In this document: positions 18,587-31,256 of the stretch, one piece after another
Layout: each line of letters starts with the position of its first letter
How positions within the stretch are numbered: the first letter of the stretch is position 1
Source: Irineochytrium annulatum
Lineage: Eukaryota > Chytridiomycota > Chytridiomycetes > Chytridiales > Chytridiaceae
Assembly: GCA_027600665.1 (NCBI GenBank)
Contig: JADGJL010000139.1
Coordinates: 1-37,769, forward strand
DNA length: 37,769 bases
Reading direction: 5' to 3'
Position numbers and translations under genes: made by a program
Notes under the pieces: generated by a model
Seen by the model: only the letters and a program-made list of their open reading frames with translations
Told to the model about the DNA's origin: nothing
The model's database searches: none

Positions 18587-20778
18587 ATGATGACCGCCGA
18601 ACCGGAGGCTATGGTGGAGGGCGACGTACCGCAGTGGAATCCGGAGCAGCTCGAACAGGCCGCCGATGTGCCGTATGATGCTGCCGCGGCCGCGGACGCT
18701 TCGTATGACCCAGCGGCCCCCGACGCCCAGGACGGCCAGGCGGCCGGGATGGAGCCGACCTATGAGCAATACTACCAACACTATCACTCGAGCGGCGCCG
18801 CCTTGGCTGACAGATACGACGAGAAGGGAAACTACATTCCGACCGAGGAGGAAATGAGGCAGATGCAGCTTTACAATCAGCAGCAGTGGATCGCTTACAA
18901 TGAGGCTTGTAAGTTGACGGGAGGCCGTTTATTAAACATTGTTTTAGAATGCGTGGTTAGGGCCGCATCTTACTTCGCGACTCTTTCTCGTTTAGACGGT
19001 TTTGCCTAATGTCTTTTTTCTTCCAGCGAAGGCCGCGATAAAGAACCCTTTTGAACTTCAGGCGCTGCGGGCAGAGGAGAAGAAGGATGACAGTAAAAAG
19101 ACGAACGGCAAGGGCAAGAAGAAGGTTATCTTGGATCCTTTGAACTTGCTAGCAAAGAAGAAGAACTCGACAGGACCTGGAGCGAATGGGGATCTACAAT
19201 CGCAGCAGCTGTCGATGAAAATCTCTCTCAAGCACAACGTAGGCTTTCGATTTCTTTACTTTTCTTCTTTACCTATCGTTATCAGGGCAAGAAGCACGAC
19301 GTAAAGGAGTCGCCCAAGCCTGACGAATTTGAAGAGCAACTGGTGTCGTTCACCACGAAGATCACCGACTTGGAGCGGCACTACGCGGATTACCTTACCG
19401 AGCAAAACAAGATCATTGATGAATTTTTCAAGAAGTTTGGCGAAGGCAAGCAGAAGATCGAGGATGAGCTTGCGGCGCTTCGCGAGGAGAAGGAGCGCGA
19501 GCGGGACCGGCTGCGCAAGGAGAAGGAGGCCGAAGAAGCGAGGTTGCGCGCCGAGGAGGAGGAGCGGAGGCGGATCGAGGCGGAGCAGGAGGCCATTCGT
19601 TTGGAAAACGAGCGGATTGAGAGGGAAAAGCAGTTGGAGGAGGAGAAAGAGAAGGTGCGTCTTTTGAAGCGCAAGATGCAAGAGGAGGAGGATTTAGAGC
19701 GTGAACGCGTTCGCAAGGAGGAAGCGGAGGCGCGGCGTCTCCGTAAGGAGGAAAAAGCGGCGGCGCGGCGTTCGAAAGGTTGGGCAGATTTGTGTCGAAA
19801 GCGCTAATTAATCTGTTAGACTCGGAAGAGATCCGAGATAGCGCGGATGGGAGGACTGCACAGAGTCACCGTTATGGGGAAAATGGCGAGAACGCCATGG
19901 GGGGCGATGAGCGCGGGAGGTCCGAGGAAGTTCATTTGGAAGCGGCGGTTGCGAAGTCTGATCGGAAACGGCGCTACGACTCTGAATCGCGTTCGCCGTC
20001 GCAAGAGAGGTCGCGGAAGAGTAGCTCTAAGAAGAAATCATCCGCAAGTCGATCTTCGAAGAAAGACAAGCATAAGCACAGCAGCAGCCGGAAGCATGAT
20101 AAGGATAAGGATCGGCCGAGCTCGTCGAAGCGTCATAAGAAGTCCTCCTCATCCTCTTCAAAACGCAAGGTTCCTTCATCATCCCGGAAGAAGCGCGAGG
20201 ATGAAGATTACGAAGAAGACGACCTCTCTATGGTTGAGGAACCTGCAGTTGTCAACTTGGACGTGGACCCTACCGCGATACCCGGCGAGACCTTGGAGAC
20301 AACGAAGGCCGAGGGAGCTGATTTGAAGAAGACGTCCCGGTCGAAGACAACCAAAAAGAAGACGAAACGGCGTCGTTACTCTTCCCCTTCGTCGGATTCG
20401 TACGATTCATATGACTCTTATGACTCCAATGACTCGCAGTACGACTCAGAGTCTTTCTTGTCTTCTGTTGATTCTGAGGAGGAGAGACGGTACAAGCGGA
20501 AAGATTTGGAGAAGCGGAGCAAGAAGTCCTCGTCATCTTCGAAGTCTAAGCGGAATGACCGTAGAAAGAAGTCGACGCGGGAGAAGGAGCATAAGTCCTC
20601 AGAGAAATCTTCCTTAACTAAGCGGTCGCAGCGGCCGGAGAAGAAGAAGAAGGATAAGGACCGATGTAGGAACGTGAGCGACAAGTCGGACGGCGAACAT
20701 GAAGCCAAATTTGGTGCACCCGAGGCCCAATACGGCGTAGGGGGCGAGCATGTAGATATTTATGATGGATTGGAGTAG
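18587..20778 (+). CDS. Coiled-coil, Lys/Ser-rich RS-like nuclear protein
   Basis: Four exons (18587-18908, 19027-19238, 19286-19778, 19820-20778) join in frame to 661 residues. The first intron is 118 nt; the others are 47 and 41 nt with clear branch sites. The family is not recognised. Order of features: an acidic N-terminus with a Tyr-rich YEQYYQHYHSS (about residue 62); a conserved-looking block GNYIPTEEEMRQMQLYNQQQ; a basic KKTNGKGKKKV; a long charged coiled coil (residues about 200-340, ERERDRLRKEKEAEEARL); then an RS-like tail with SRSPSQERSRKSSSKKK, many KHK/SSSK runs, and YDS repeats (20399-20440). The tail and NLS-like runs suggest a nuclear role, perhaps in RNA processing, but that is inference. 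The neighbour downstream (Nic96) starts 158 bp after the stop. Confidence 0.75.
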
Positions 20779-20936
20779 CTGTAGTTTGTTGTAATCACGG
20801 CGCTTTCGTCATAGAACCTTGAGTTCGGACATCACGAAAAAGACGGAAGTTCTTAGGCAGCTTCTCCCTGCTCTCGTCACGTCGCCTGCGCTGGAAGCCG
20901 TTGCAACTTCCTGCACGGATTGAAGCGTCTGCCGTC

Positions 20937-23900
20937 ATGGACTTCAGCCGCATCTATGAGGTCAGAATGCTGAAAGCTTGACCGCAAACTGACGGTTGAT
21001 ACAGGAGAGCAAAAGGCTCACCTCGCATATTGTGAACCCTGGAACAATTCCGCAGCTCGAGAGAGGGTTGGATCAGATCGATGCGCAGACGCGGAAGCTG
21101 TCGACCAAATCGTCCCGAGCCGCCGATACCTCCTTCGGCGCTTCGCAGGGCGCTGGCCAGCAATCCATTTTCCAGCAACAGCAGACTCCTTCCAATGGCG
21201 CGAGCGGGCAAATCGATACGCGGACCGCGTATTTGCTGGCGAACCGCGGCTACGACGCGGAGAAGGTCACGGCGACTCTTAATTTGATCAATCCAGCCGC
21301 AACGTTTGAGCCGATGGAGGGATTGTTTGACACGGATATCGAAGGATACATCCGCCAACAGCACGAGAAGATTGTTAGTAGTGCCGTCGAAGAGAGCCAG
21401 TTGCAAACTAAACGCGATTGCGATGAGAGATTTGAGCGAGGCATGCATCGTGATTGGGAGAAAGCGAAGAAGCGAATCTTTCAGGAGCTTGGGCAGCATC
21501 AGCAAAAGACAGCCGGTCGGGGGAAGAAATCGCCCGCACGAGGTGGGTTTTACTATTTTCGAATATTCCAGTTTAACTAAACAGTTCTTCATCAGCCCGG
21601 CCCGTCTTATCGACCGCTGGCCCTGGTGGGATGGTTACAGCGCCGATGTCGGGTATGTCCTCTTGCAAATCAAATACAATATTTTTGTTCTTACTAGTGT
21701 CTAGGTAATGATGCTGGTATACAAATGACGGCGAGGAATAAGCAGTATGCGGAAGTCGTTCAAAAGTTGAACAAGATGAGGCAGGATAAGGTGGCATATG
21801 AGCTTCTCCACGCGTTCCAAGCCGTGGCGGTACGGTTGGACCGCGGTGACATCGGCCACCAGCAGCTTATCAAGTGTTGGCGGCTCCTGTACACTACATT
21901 CGACGAGCAGCCGAGTTCTAGCGAGGCCACAGTCGATCCTACGGCGATGGATCTTGGCGGCCTTAAGCGTCGACAGATTAGACAGGCCGAATACTTTGAA
22001 GCCTATCGGTCATTGGAGGAGGGTGCTGGGATGTCTGAAGATGCTGTCAAGTTCAGGCAGCGTGTCGTGGAAGGAGGAAAACAGTTTCTGCAGGCAAATT
22101 TTAAGGAGTTCCTTCAGCTTGTTGTCCAGCAGAATAAGTTTCAGTTTTCGAGTGGCATCCCTACGGAGAACGTATACGTCGACGCTTTCATCGAGTTGAA
22201 GTTCAAACGATATAATCAGTGGCAGCCTCAGTACAATTTGGAAATTATCGGTGGAAAGGCGAGATGGGCGCACTTGTTCTTTTTGCTTCGATCTGGGGCT
22301 AAGTGTACCTTGAACTACGCGATTGAATTTGCAAATCTCCTCGATGGCACGGAGGATGCTCGTTTCTGCGTCTACTTCCAAGAGTTCTGCAATGAAGGAA
22401 GGCTTTCGACCAAATTGCGCAACGAGCTAATGGAGCACTGGAATGGGCGGATCAAGAATATTTTACAGCCAGACCCGTCCGGAAAGACTCACGGCGATCC
22501 GTTTAAAGCTGCTTTATATAAGATAATTGGGCGGTGCGAGATGAGCTCGAAAGTCATAAAAAATCAAGAAGTATTGCCGTCAGTCGAAGACTACCTGTGG
22601 CTGCAATTAATGCTGATTCGGGAAGATATCCGTGCAGACGAGGCTTTACAGGACCGCTACACGTTGAGAGATATGACCCGAAATATGCTTAGATTCGGTG
22701 CAGCTCACTTCAGCCCACAAAATCGATCGCCTCACGTTTACTTCCTGGTACTCATGCTCTGCGGCGAGTATGAAAGGGCCGTCGCGCATTTGATTACACA
22801 TGAAATGTTTGCTGCCGACGCTATTCACTTCGGGATCGGTATGGCATACTACGGAATCCTTCGCGTGCCCGACAGCCCACACCTCAGCGACACGTACGAA
22901 CTGCTGACCGTACGGACGGCTGAATCGGCGCCGAGTGGCTCGCCATTGCACGAAATCGCCTACTTCCAATTCGAACGTATGATCAATCAATACGCAAGGC
23001 AGTACTTTGCATCGAACTCTGTTGAAGCATTTCACTACATTACGTTGGTTGCTATGTTGGGATGCCCGCTTGGGGATGAAATGGAGCGGGACGATTACAA
23101 CGGGGCTCGCGCTGGGCCTATCAGCGAGACTACTTTACGAAAGGAATACACAAGAGCAACGTATTCGCACATCATCGACCTTCTTCTCGATAGCAGGATC
23201 GCTCCAAAGCTCATTGGCAATTCTCTCCCCGGTGGAATGGAGTACTATGGGGAAATAGAGCTGCATGGCCCGCTGATATACATCAATGACCACGTGGAGT
23301 TTATTGCTCGTCTTATCCGTCCGGCCGCAGAGGAAGCCGACCGTCGCGGGAAGTTTGAGGAGGCGATTCATTTGTACAACAAATCTGGTGATTATGATAT
23401 GGTCATCGGGATCCTTTGTAAGCAGCTTGGAGAGATTTTAGCATCACACCGTGTGTCTTCGGCGGACTTGTCGGACCCGTTCGCCCTGGGGATGGGGTTG
23501 GGAGTCGCAGCCAGCGAGACGGAGACAATTTCGGCGAAGGCCAAAGATCTGTACCAGCACTACCGTTCGCGGCCTGAAGTTATGGCAAAAATCAGCGACG
23601 CACGCAAGAAGACCTGTTTACTACTCATTCAATTGCAGCAGTTTATGCACGAATCAGATTCGGGCCGTCTTGATATCGCTTTGAACACTCTGAAGTTAAG
23701 CGGGATTGTACCGTTGCAGCCGGACATGATGGTTGTCACGAGAATGTCCGAGGATTTCAAGGCCTATGACGAGAGTGTTGCCAGGTCGCTGCCGCAAGTC
23801 TTGGTTACAGCGCTTCGTACGATTGCTGGGCTTTTTAAGAGTTTGAAAGACGCCAAGTATGCGGACGCCGGCCGATTGGCAAGGATGCAGGAGTTGAGAG

Positions 23901-24001
23901 ACATGGGAAGAGCCATCATTTTATTCGCCGGATCTATCCAATACCGTATTCCTGCGGACGTTTTGAGGTTGCTGAATAGATTGAACGTCATGATGAGTTA
24001 G
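20937..24001 (+). CDS. NIC96: Nucleoporin Nic96/Nup93
   Basis: Four exons (20937-20960, 21005-21542, 21596-21652, 21705-24001) give 971 residues, somewhat longer than yeast Nic96 (839) or human NUP93 (819). The first exon is only 8 codons (MDFSRIYE). Nic96/Nup93 is a scaffold of the nuclear pore inner ring and binds the Nup62-type channel complex through its N-terminal helix. Visible features: a helical N-terminus (PQLERGLDQIDAQTRKL), a disordered Gln-rich stretch, then the family's YAEVVQKLNKMR entry into the all-helical domain (about residue 218), NVYVDAFIELKFKRY and YFQFERMINQYARQYFASNS. C-terminal text (DMGRAIILFAGSIQYRIPAD) matches the domain end. Introns of 44-53 nt restore a single frame. 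Gene identity is confident; the tiny first exon less so. Confidence 0.92.
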
Positions 24002-24149
24002 GCAAACAGCTCAAATATTATTATAATGTATGTCTTAGTAATGCAGTTGGTCGAGACCATCATAATATCGCCTCCTCATGCGCGAGCTCGATAGCATCGA
24101 GAGAGCATGCCCAATCAAAGTGTGAGCGCTAAACATTGTTGTTCCACCG

Positions 24150-26592
24150 ATGGCGACCACGCTCCCTCCCGTCGCGACGGCGCACCAGCTGCCGCAACGC
24201 GACGAGATGGAGACTAGCTTGGCCGCGGAAGAGCGGCCTTCGCACGCTGGTGTCAAGTTTGAGGAAAATGCGGAACCCGAAGGCACAGTCACGGCACAGA
24301 GACGGGAGGACTTCTACGACCCGTCGAAAGACCGCGTGCTCCTCAGACGCGTCCCGGCACTTAGACCGCTCGTTGAGCTGCGGGGGATCGAATTCCACAG
24401 GCACTGGCCGCTGGAAATGTTGTCCCACCGCTTGGCAATGGGTAATGTCGACGCGTTAGCGCGTTTGCACATTCTTACCCTTGTTTTATGTAAACACTTT
24501 CCTTGCAGAGCGGGAGGACGAGATCGTGCATCTCAGGAAACTCTTTATGCTCCGGATTCAGAATCCGTATGTCTCAACGACGGACTTGAAGTTCTACCAG
24601 ATGACAACGGGGACGGAATTTGAGGAGGTGTGCCATCAATCCTATTACGACGCCACGGCCCACCCACTTACGTTGAAGTGTTTATTGCAGGATGCCGAGC
24701 CGATGCCGCGGGCCCTGAGCAGAGTGACGGAGGCACGGCATCAACCGAAAGGACACGTTGAAGGTCTTCCCAAGCCTTACGACAACGACGACTACTACGT
24801 GATCCCTCGTTTCCCAGCCACCACCAGCGACCCGTGGACAAACCAGCGCCGCGCCAAAACTGCTCCTCCGCCACCGTCCCGCAAAAGGGAACCACCATGC
24901 CCTCGCCCCATCCTCCTCCACCATGACCACCGGCATCATCCCCGGCGGCACCCTCATGAATCCGTCTTCAGACGTCTCTCGACACCCGCTGCGCCGCGCA
25001 AGGCCCCGGAGGACGAACCTAAGCCCGCGCGTACGGTGCCTCCGCCCGGCCCGGAGTTCTTCGATCGGCTGGCGACGCCAAGGAACCGCGAGCTTAAAAA
25101 GGACGTCAAGCTCATTCGCACGAAGCCCGGTAAGGCGACCGCCGCTAGTGAAGACGGGACCGAGGGGGAGGACGACGCTGTGGGGGAACTTGCGCAGCAG
25201 AAGAGGGAGCCAAAGCCGCCTACCGCGCGGAGGCCGAGCGAGGAGGCGATCAGGAGGCTCAGCATGCCGAGAGTACACCCGGAGCCGCCCGTGCACGCGG
25301 AGGTGCTTGTCGCAATGCGGGGTCGGCGGGATCCTACGGTGTTTGAGAGGCTCACGAGGCCGAAGCGGATTGTAGCGCCGAAGGTTGGGAAGAAGCGTAA
25401 TCGTGAGTTGACCATCAAAGGAATGCCGGGTGTGTTTTAACCGCTTTTCTTCGTTGTTTTACGATGAGCAGAAAAAAACGAGGATGTCGCCGAGCCTGAG
25501 GATGCCCAGGAGTCGAACGACGATATGAGGGCCGGGTTGGACGAAGCTACCGAAACTCCCGCTAGTCAGCAGCCGGCTGTGGAGGGTCACACCAATATGG
25601 CGGCCGCGGAGGAGCCCACTGCGCCGCTCGCTCCGGCAACAGCCGAGCATGAATTGCTAAACACTTCTGCCGCCCAACCGCGCCGTACACTATCTGCGGA
25701 GGCCGGTGACCGACCAGAACTCTCCGAGCCGGCCGCGGACGTGCTCGGCGACGACGTCGTGGCCCCTGCGACCGCGCCACACGCGGACGAGGTGAGCTGC
25801 CGACCCGCTGAACCTACCTCTACCGAGCCGGAGAAGACGCTCGCGTCACAAGCGGGCGAGTTGTCATCGGAGCAGCACGGCGAAAAGCACGAAGCTAGCG
25901 TAACGGATGGCGGCGACGGAGCCGGTGACGCTGCGGCCGTCCGGAGGGAGGAGCTGCCGGCTGCGATGGACGTGAAGCAGGGCGCGTCAAGTGAAAAACA
26001 CAGGCCGGGTCAGGAAGCTGGCGAAGAGGCGGCAGTTGCTGAGCATCAAGCGGAGGCGTCGTTCGCTGCGGCTGCCCACATGGCGCAGGTGGATGCTGTG
26101 GGACCTATCCACGCGGCAGATGCCGAGCCGCGGTCGTCTTGGGTGGACGCTGTCGCGGTGGACGCCGCCGCCCCGGCTGCGGCCGCCGTTGTCGAGTCAT
26201 CTGAACTGAACGCCGCTGCGGTTCACGTGTCGCCGGTCGCTAACACGGAAACGGACGCCGCGAAGGCGCGTGAGGGCGACGCGTCCGCGCACAAAGGTGT
26301 TGGGGCTGCGGCCGTGGAAAGCGCGTTGGCGCCGAATCCTTCCGTGGACGCTGTGCATGTTAGGGAGGATGAAGGTGCCAAGGCGTTGGAGGACTTCGCG
26401 GCCGGTACCGAGATGGCGGCGGACGCTGCATTTGGAGCCGGGCAAACGGAGACGCACGCGGATGGCGACGCGTCCGGGGGTGAGGTGAAGGAGGCCACGC
26501 GGGTGGAGATGGAAAAAGGAGGGGACTTGGTGAAAGGAGGTGTGGAAGCTGAGGTTGTCGGGGAGGCGACTGAGGAGTTGCCTGCAGAGTAA
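24150..26592 (+). CDS. Unrecognised protein with repeated FxRLxxP motif and Ala/Glu-rich tail
   Basis: Three exons (24150-24441, 24509-25429, 25472-26592) give 777 residues; introns are 67 and 42 nt. If the second intron is not used, the protein stops at 25440 (MPGVF). The N-terminal part (to about residue 200) looks folded, with REDEIVHLRKLFMLRIQNPY and TDLKFYQMTTGTEFEEV. Then a Pro/Arg-rich region contains four copies of a short motif near residues 249, 281, 344 and 375: VFRRLSTP, FFDRLATP, AIRRLSMP, VFERLTRP, each followed soon by basic residues. Spacing is about 31-32 or twice that. The last exon is low-complexity, Ala/Glu/Asp-rich with VDA repeats. I do not know the family. Arg/Pro motif repeats of this kind occur in microtubule-associated proteins, but this is only a suggestion. 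Confidence 0.7.
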
Positions 26593-26927
26593 TGTAAGTA
26601 GCCGGGATAGTGGCTGCTATGGTCTTATTTTCTTTCTGTCTCCGAGCTCATACCTCTACGTTTCTCCAAGCGGCTGTCTTCCGCTCGAGCTGTTTCGTAT
26701 TTCGCACAAGCACGTGATACCCTTTACATCCCGCAGCGTCATAAGCATCTCTTTATCATTGGTTTCATGGTCCGAAGAGCTTAATAGATAGTCTCCTCGT
26801 GGGTATAATGACTGAAGTACGACAGCAGGACAAGGGGTTTACAAGTAACCAGGGAAAAAGTACTTCTGCTTGAGTTGGAGGTGATCGCGGCTTCCTCAGT
26901 TACTTAACAATCAAGTGCCGTTATTTT
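26593..26927. other. Convergent intergenic spacer, no gene
   Basis: This 335-bp stretch lies between the stop of the plus-strand FxRLxxP gene and the stop of minus-strand EFM3, so it contains both 3' ends. The only frame of note (26540-26791) is a shadow beginning inside the upstream gene. No clear terminator-like structure is visible. Confidence 0.5.
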
Positions 26928-27884
26928 TTATTTAGGCACTTGCTCATGAGGATGTCTGCTTTCCAACCTCACAAGTACAATCTCCCCGAACTCATCATAG
27001 TAAAAAACATTAGACCGCCGCCACAACAACACCTCGTAATTGAAAATGTCCCTCTTCGTATCCAGCGTAGTGAGAAGGAGCGCATGCGTACTCTCCGATC
27101 GAACAGTGGCCGCTATGTACGCAGTTTTCCTCGGCTTCCCTCTCTCAAAAATTGCGGCTATTGTCTCGATCAAAGGTCTCACGATGAGTGGATCATATGC
27201 GACATCCGACCCGATAATAACATCGCAATCGTCTAACTCCTCGCATCCAACCAGTGGCTCCTCCCAGTTCAACAAGAAAACGCTCCCATCCACCGTATTA
27301 AACGTCAGATTCTCCTTCAACACCTCTACAACGCCGGCATCTGAATCCGTTAACGCGATGGACCGCGCACCAAGCTTCGCACAAACCAGCCCAACGAGGC
27401 CCATCCCGGCTCCGAGCTCGAGGATCCTTTGGTCGCGGACGTACGTTGGATATGCTGACAGGTATTCGATTAGATACAACGCGGCGGGCCACGTCCGCAG
27501 GCCGGTCGTTCCACGCGATATCGTCATCGTCTCCTCGCGGATCGACACCCACTCCGCTCCTGAAACGAGCGGGATGGCGTAAGAGCGATAACACTTCGCT
27601 TCGCCTGAGTATGAAGGCGATATTGTCTTTATGTAAAGGTCCAGCAGGTCGTCTGAGCACTCTGCGCGGATTCTCTCGAGCTCGAGGATGACGTGCTTGA
27701 GGAAGTGGGAGGTGTATTGTTGCGCGACGGGGGCTCGGATGTTGACAGGATGAAAAACGGTTTGGGCGATTAACTCAGACTGGAAAGTTGGAGACCAGTC
27801 CGCCGCTGGCGGGAGCGAAGACCAGTTGAAGGACCGGAGGGGTACCATCTGAAGGAATTGCGAGGTGATGGAGCTCATCGTCAT
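26928..27884 (-). CDS. EFM3: eEF2 lysine methyltransferase Efm3/EEF2KMT-like
   Basis: Intronless 318-residue protein of the FAM86/METTL21-type seven-beta-strand methyltransferases. These trimethylate a lysine on translation elongation factor 2 using S-adenosylmethionine, in the cytosol. The N-terminal family region is present (HPVNIRAPVAQQYTSHFLKH, about 45-64), then GTTGLRTWPAALYLIEYL (125-142). SAM motif I is LELGAGMGLVG (155-165), and the acidic motif is LTDSD after the next strand. The substrate-site motif SDVAYDP (226-232) has the D-x-x-Y form of this family. Length is close to yeast Efm3 (330) and human EEF2KMT (330). Its start is 67 bp from RIX7, reading the other way, so the two probably share a promoter. 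A second Met lies two codons in (MTM). Confidence 0.88.
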   Translation of the reverse strand: MTMSSITSQFLQMVPLRSFNWSSLPPAADWSPTFQSELIAQTVFHPVNIRAPVAQQYTSHFLKHVILELERIRAECSDDLLDLYIKTISPSYSGEAKCYRSYAIPLVSGAEWVSIREETMTISRGTTGLRTWPAALYLIEYLSAYPTYVRDQRILELGAGMGLVGLVCAKLGARSIALTDSDAGVVEVLKENLTFNTVDGSVFLLNWEEPLVGCEELDDCDVIIGSDVAYDPLIVRPLIETIAAIFERGKPRKTAYIAATVRSESTHALLLTTLDTKRDIFNYEVLLWRRSNVFYYDEFGEIVLVRLESRHPHEQVPK

Positions 27885-27951
27885 TTAATATGAAACAATT
27901 TCGAAAGTTCAAGCCTGCCGTTTCGCGATTTCTGACAAGTTGTCGGCCCAA
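27885..27951. promoter_or_regulatory. 67-bp bidirectional promoter of EFM3 and RIX7
   Basis: Only 67 bp separate the two divergent start codons. Both 5' UTRs and the promoter must lie in or overlap this segment, so the two genes are probably transcribed together. No TATA box is apparent. Confidence 0.6.
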
Positions 27952-30964
<3,013 letters not shown>

Positions 30965-31256
30965 TGGTGACCAGTTGGGTTCGACGCAAGCAGGGATTTT
31001 AGGGTGCAAAGGGTTTGGTATGGCCCGGTCGAATGCGCAATCGAGTCCATTTATATTATAGATTATGAAGTAGAACAGAAGATTTATGATGTTGCGGACT
31101 CATCTATCTGACCTTGACATAGAGGGATGCTCATGCATGCATCGTCAAACTTCAAGGGAGATGCCTGGCTCTCGGCCATGTCAAGAGAGGATATGTGAAG
31201 AACAAATCGCCAGTCGGACAGTTTTGTGGGAAAGTCTGCCTCGGACTTGACGCGAG

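Noticed and set aside
19256..19716. Long minus-strand frames over the coiled-coil exon
   Set aside because: They are shadows of the Glu/Lys/Arg-rich coding sequence on the plus strand, giving Leu/Ser-rich text typical of such shadows.
20954..21592. 212-codon minus-strand frame
   Set aside because: It overlaps the confident Nic96 exon 2 and its flanking introns on the other strand and lacks any family signature.
24668..25418. Minus-strand frames of 76-204 codons
   Set aside because: Shadows of the GC-rich plus-strand gene at 24150-26592; no domain and no splice logic.
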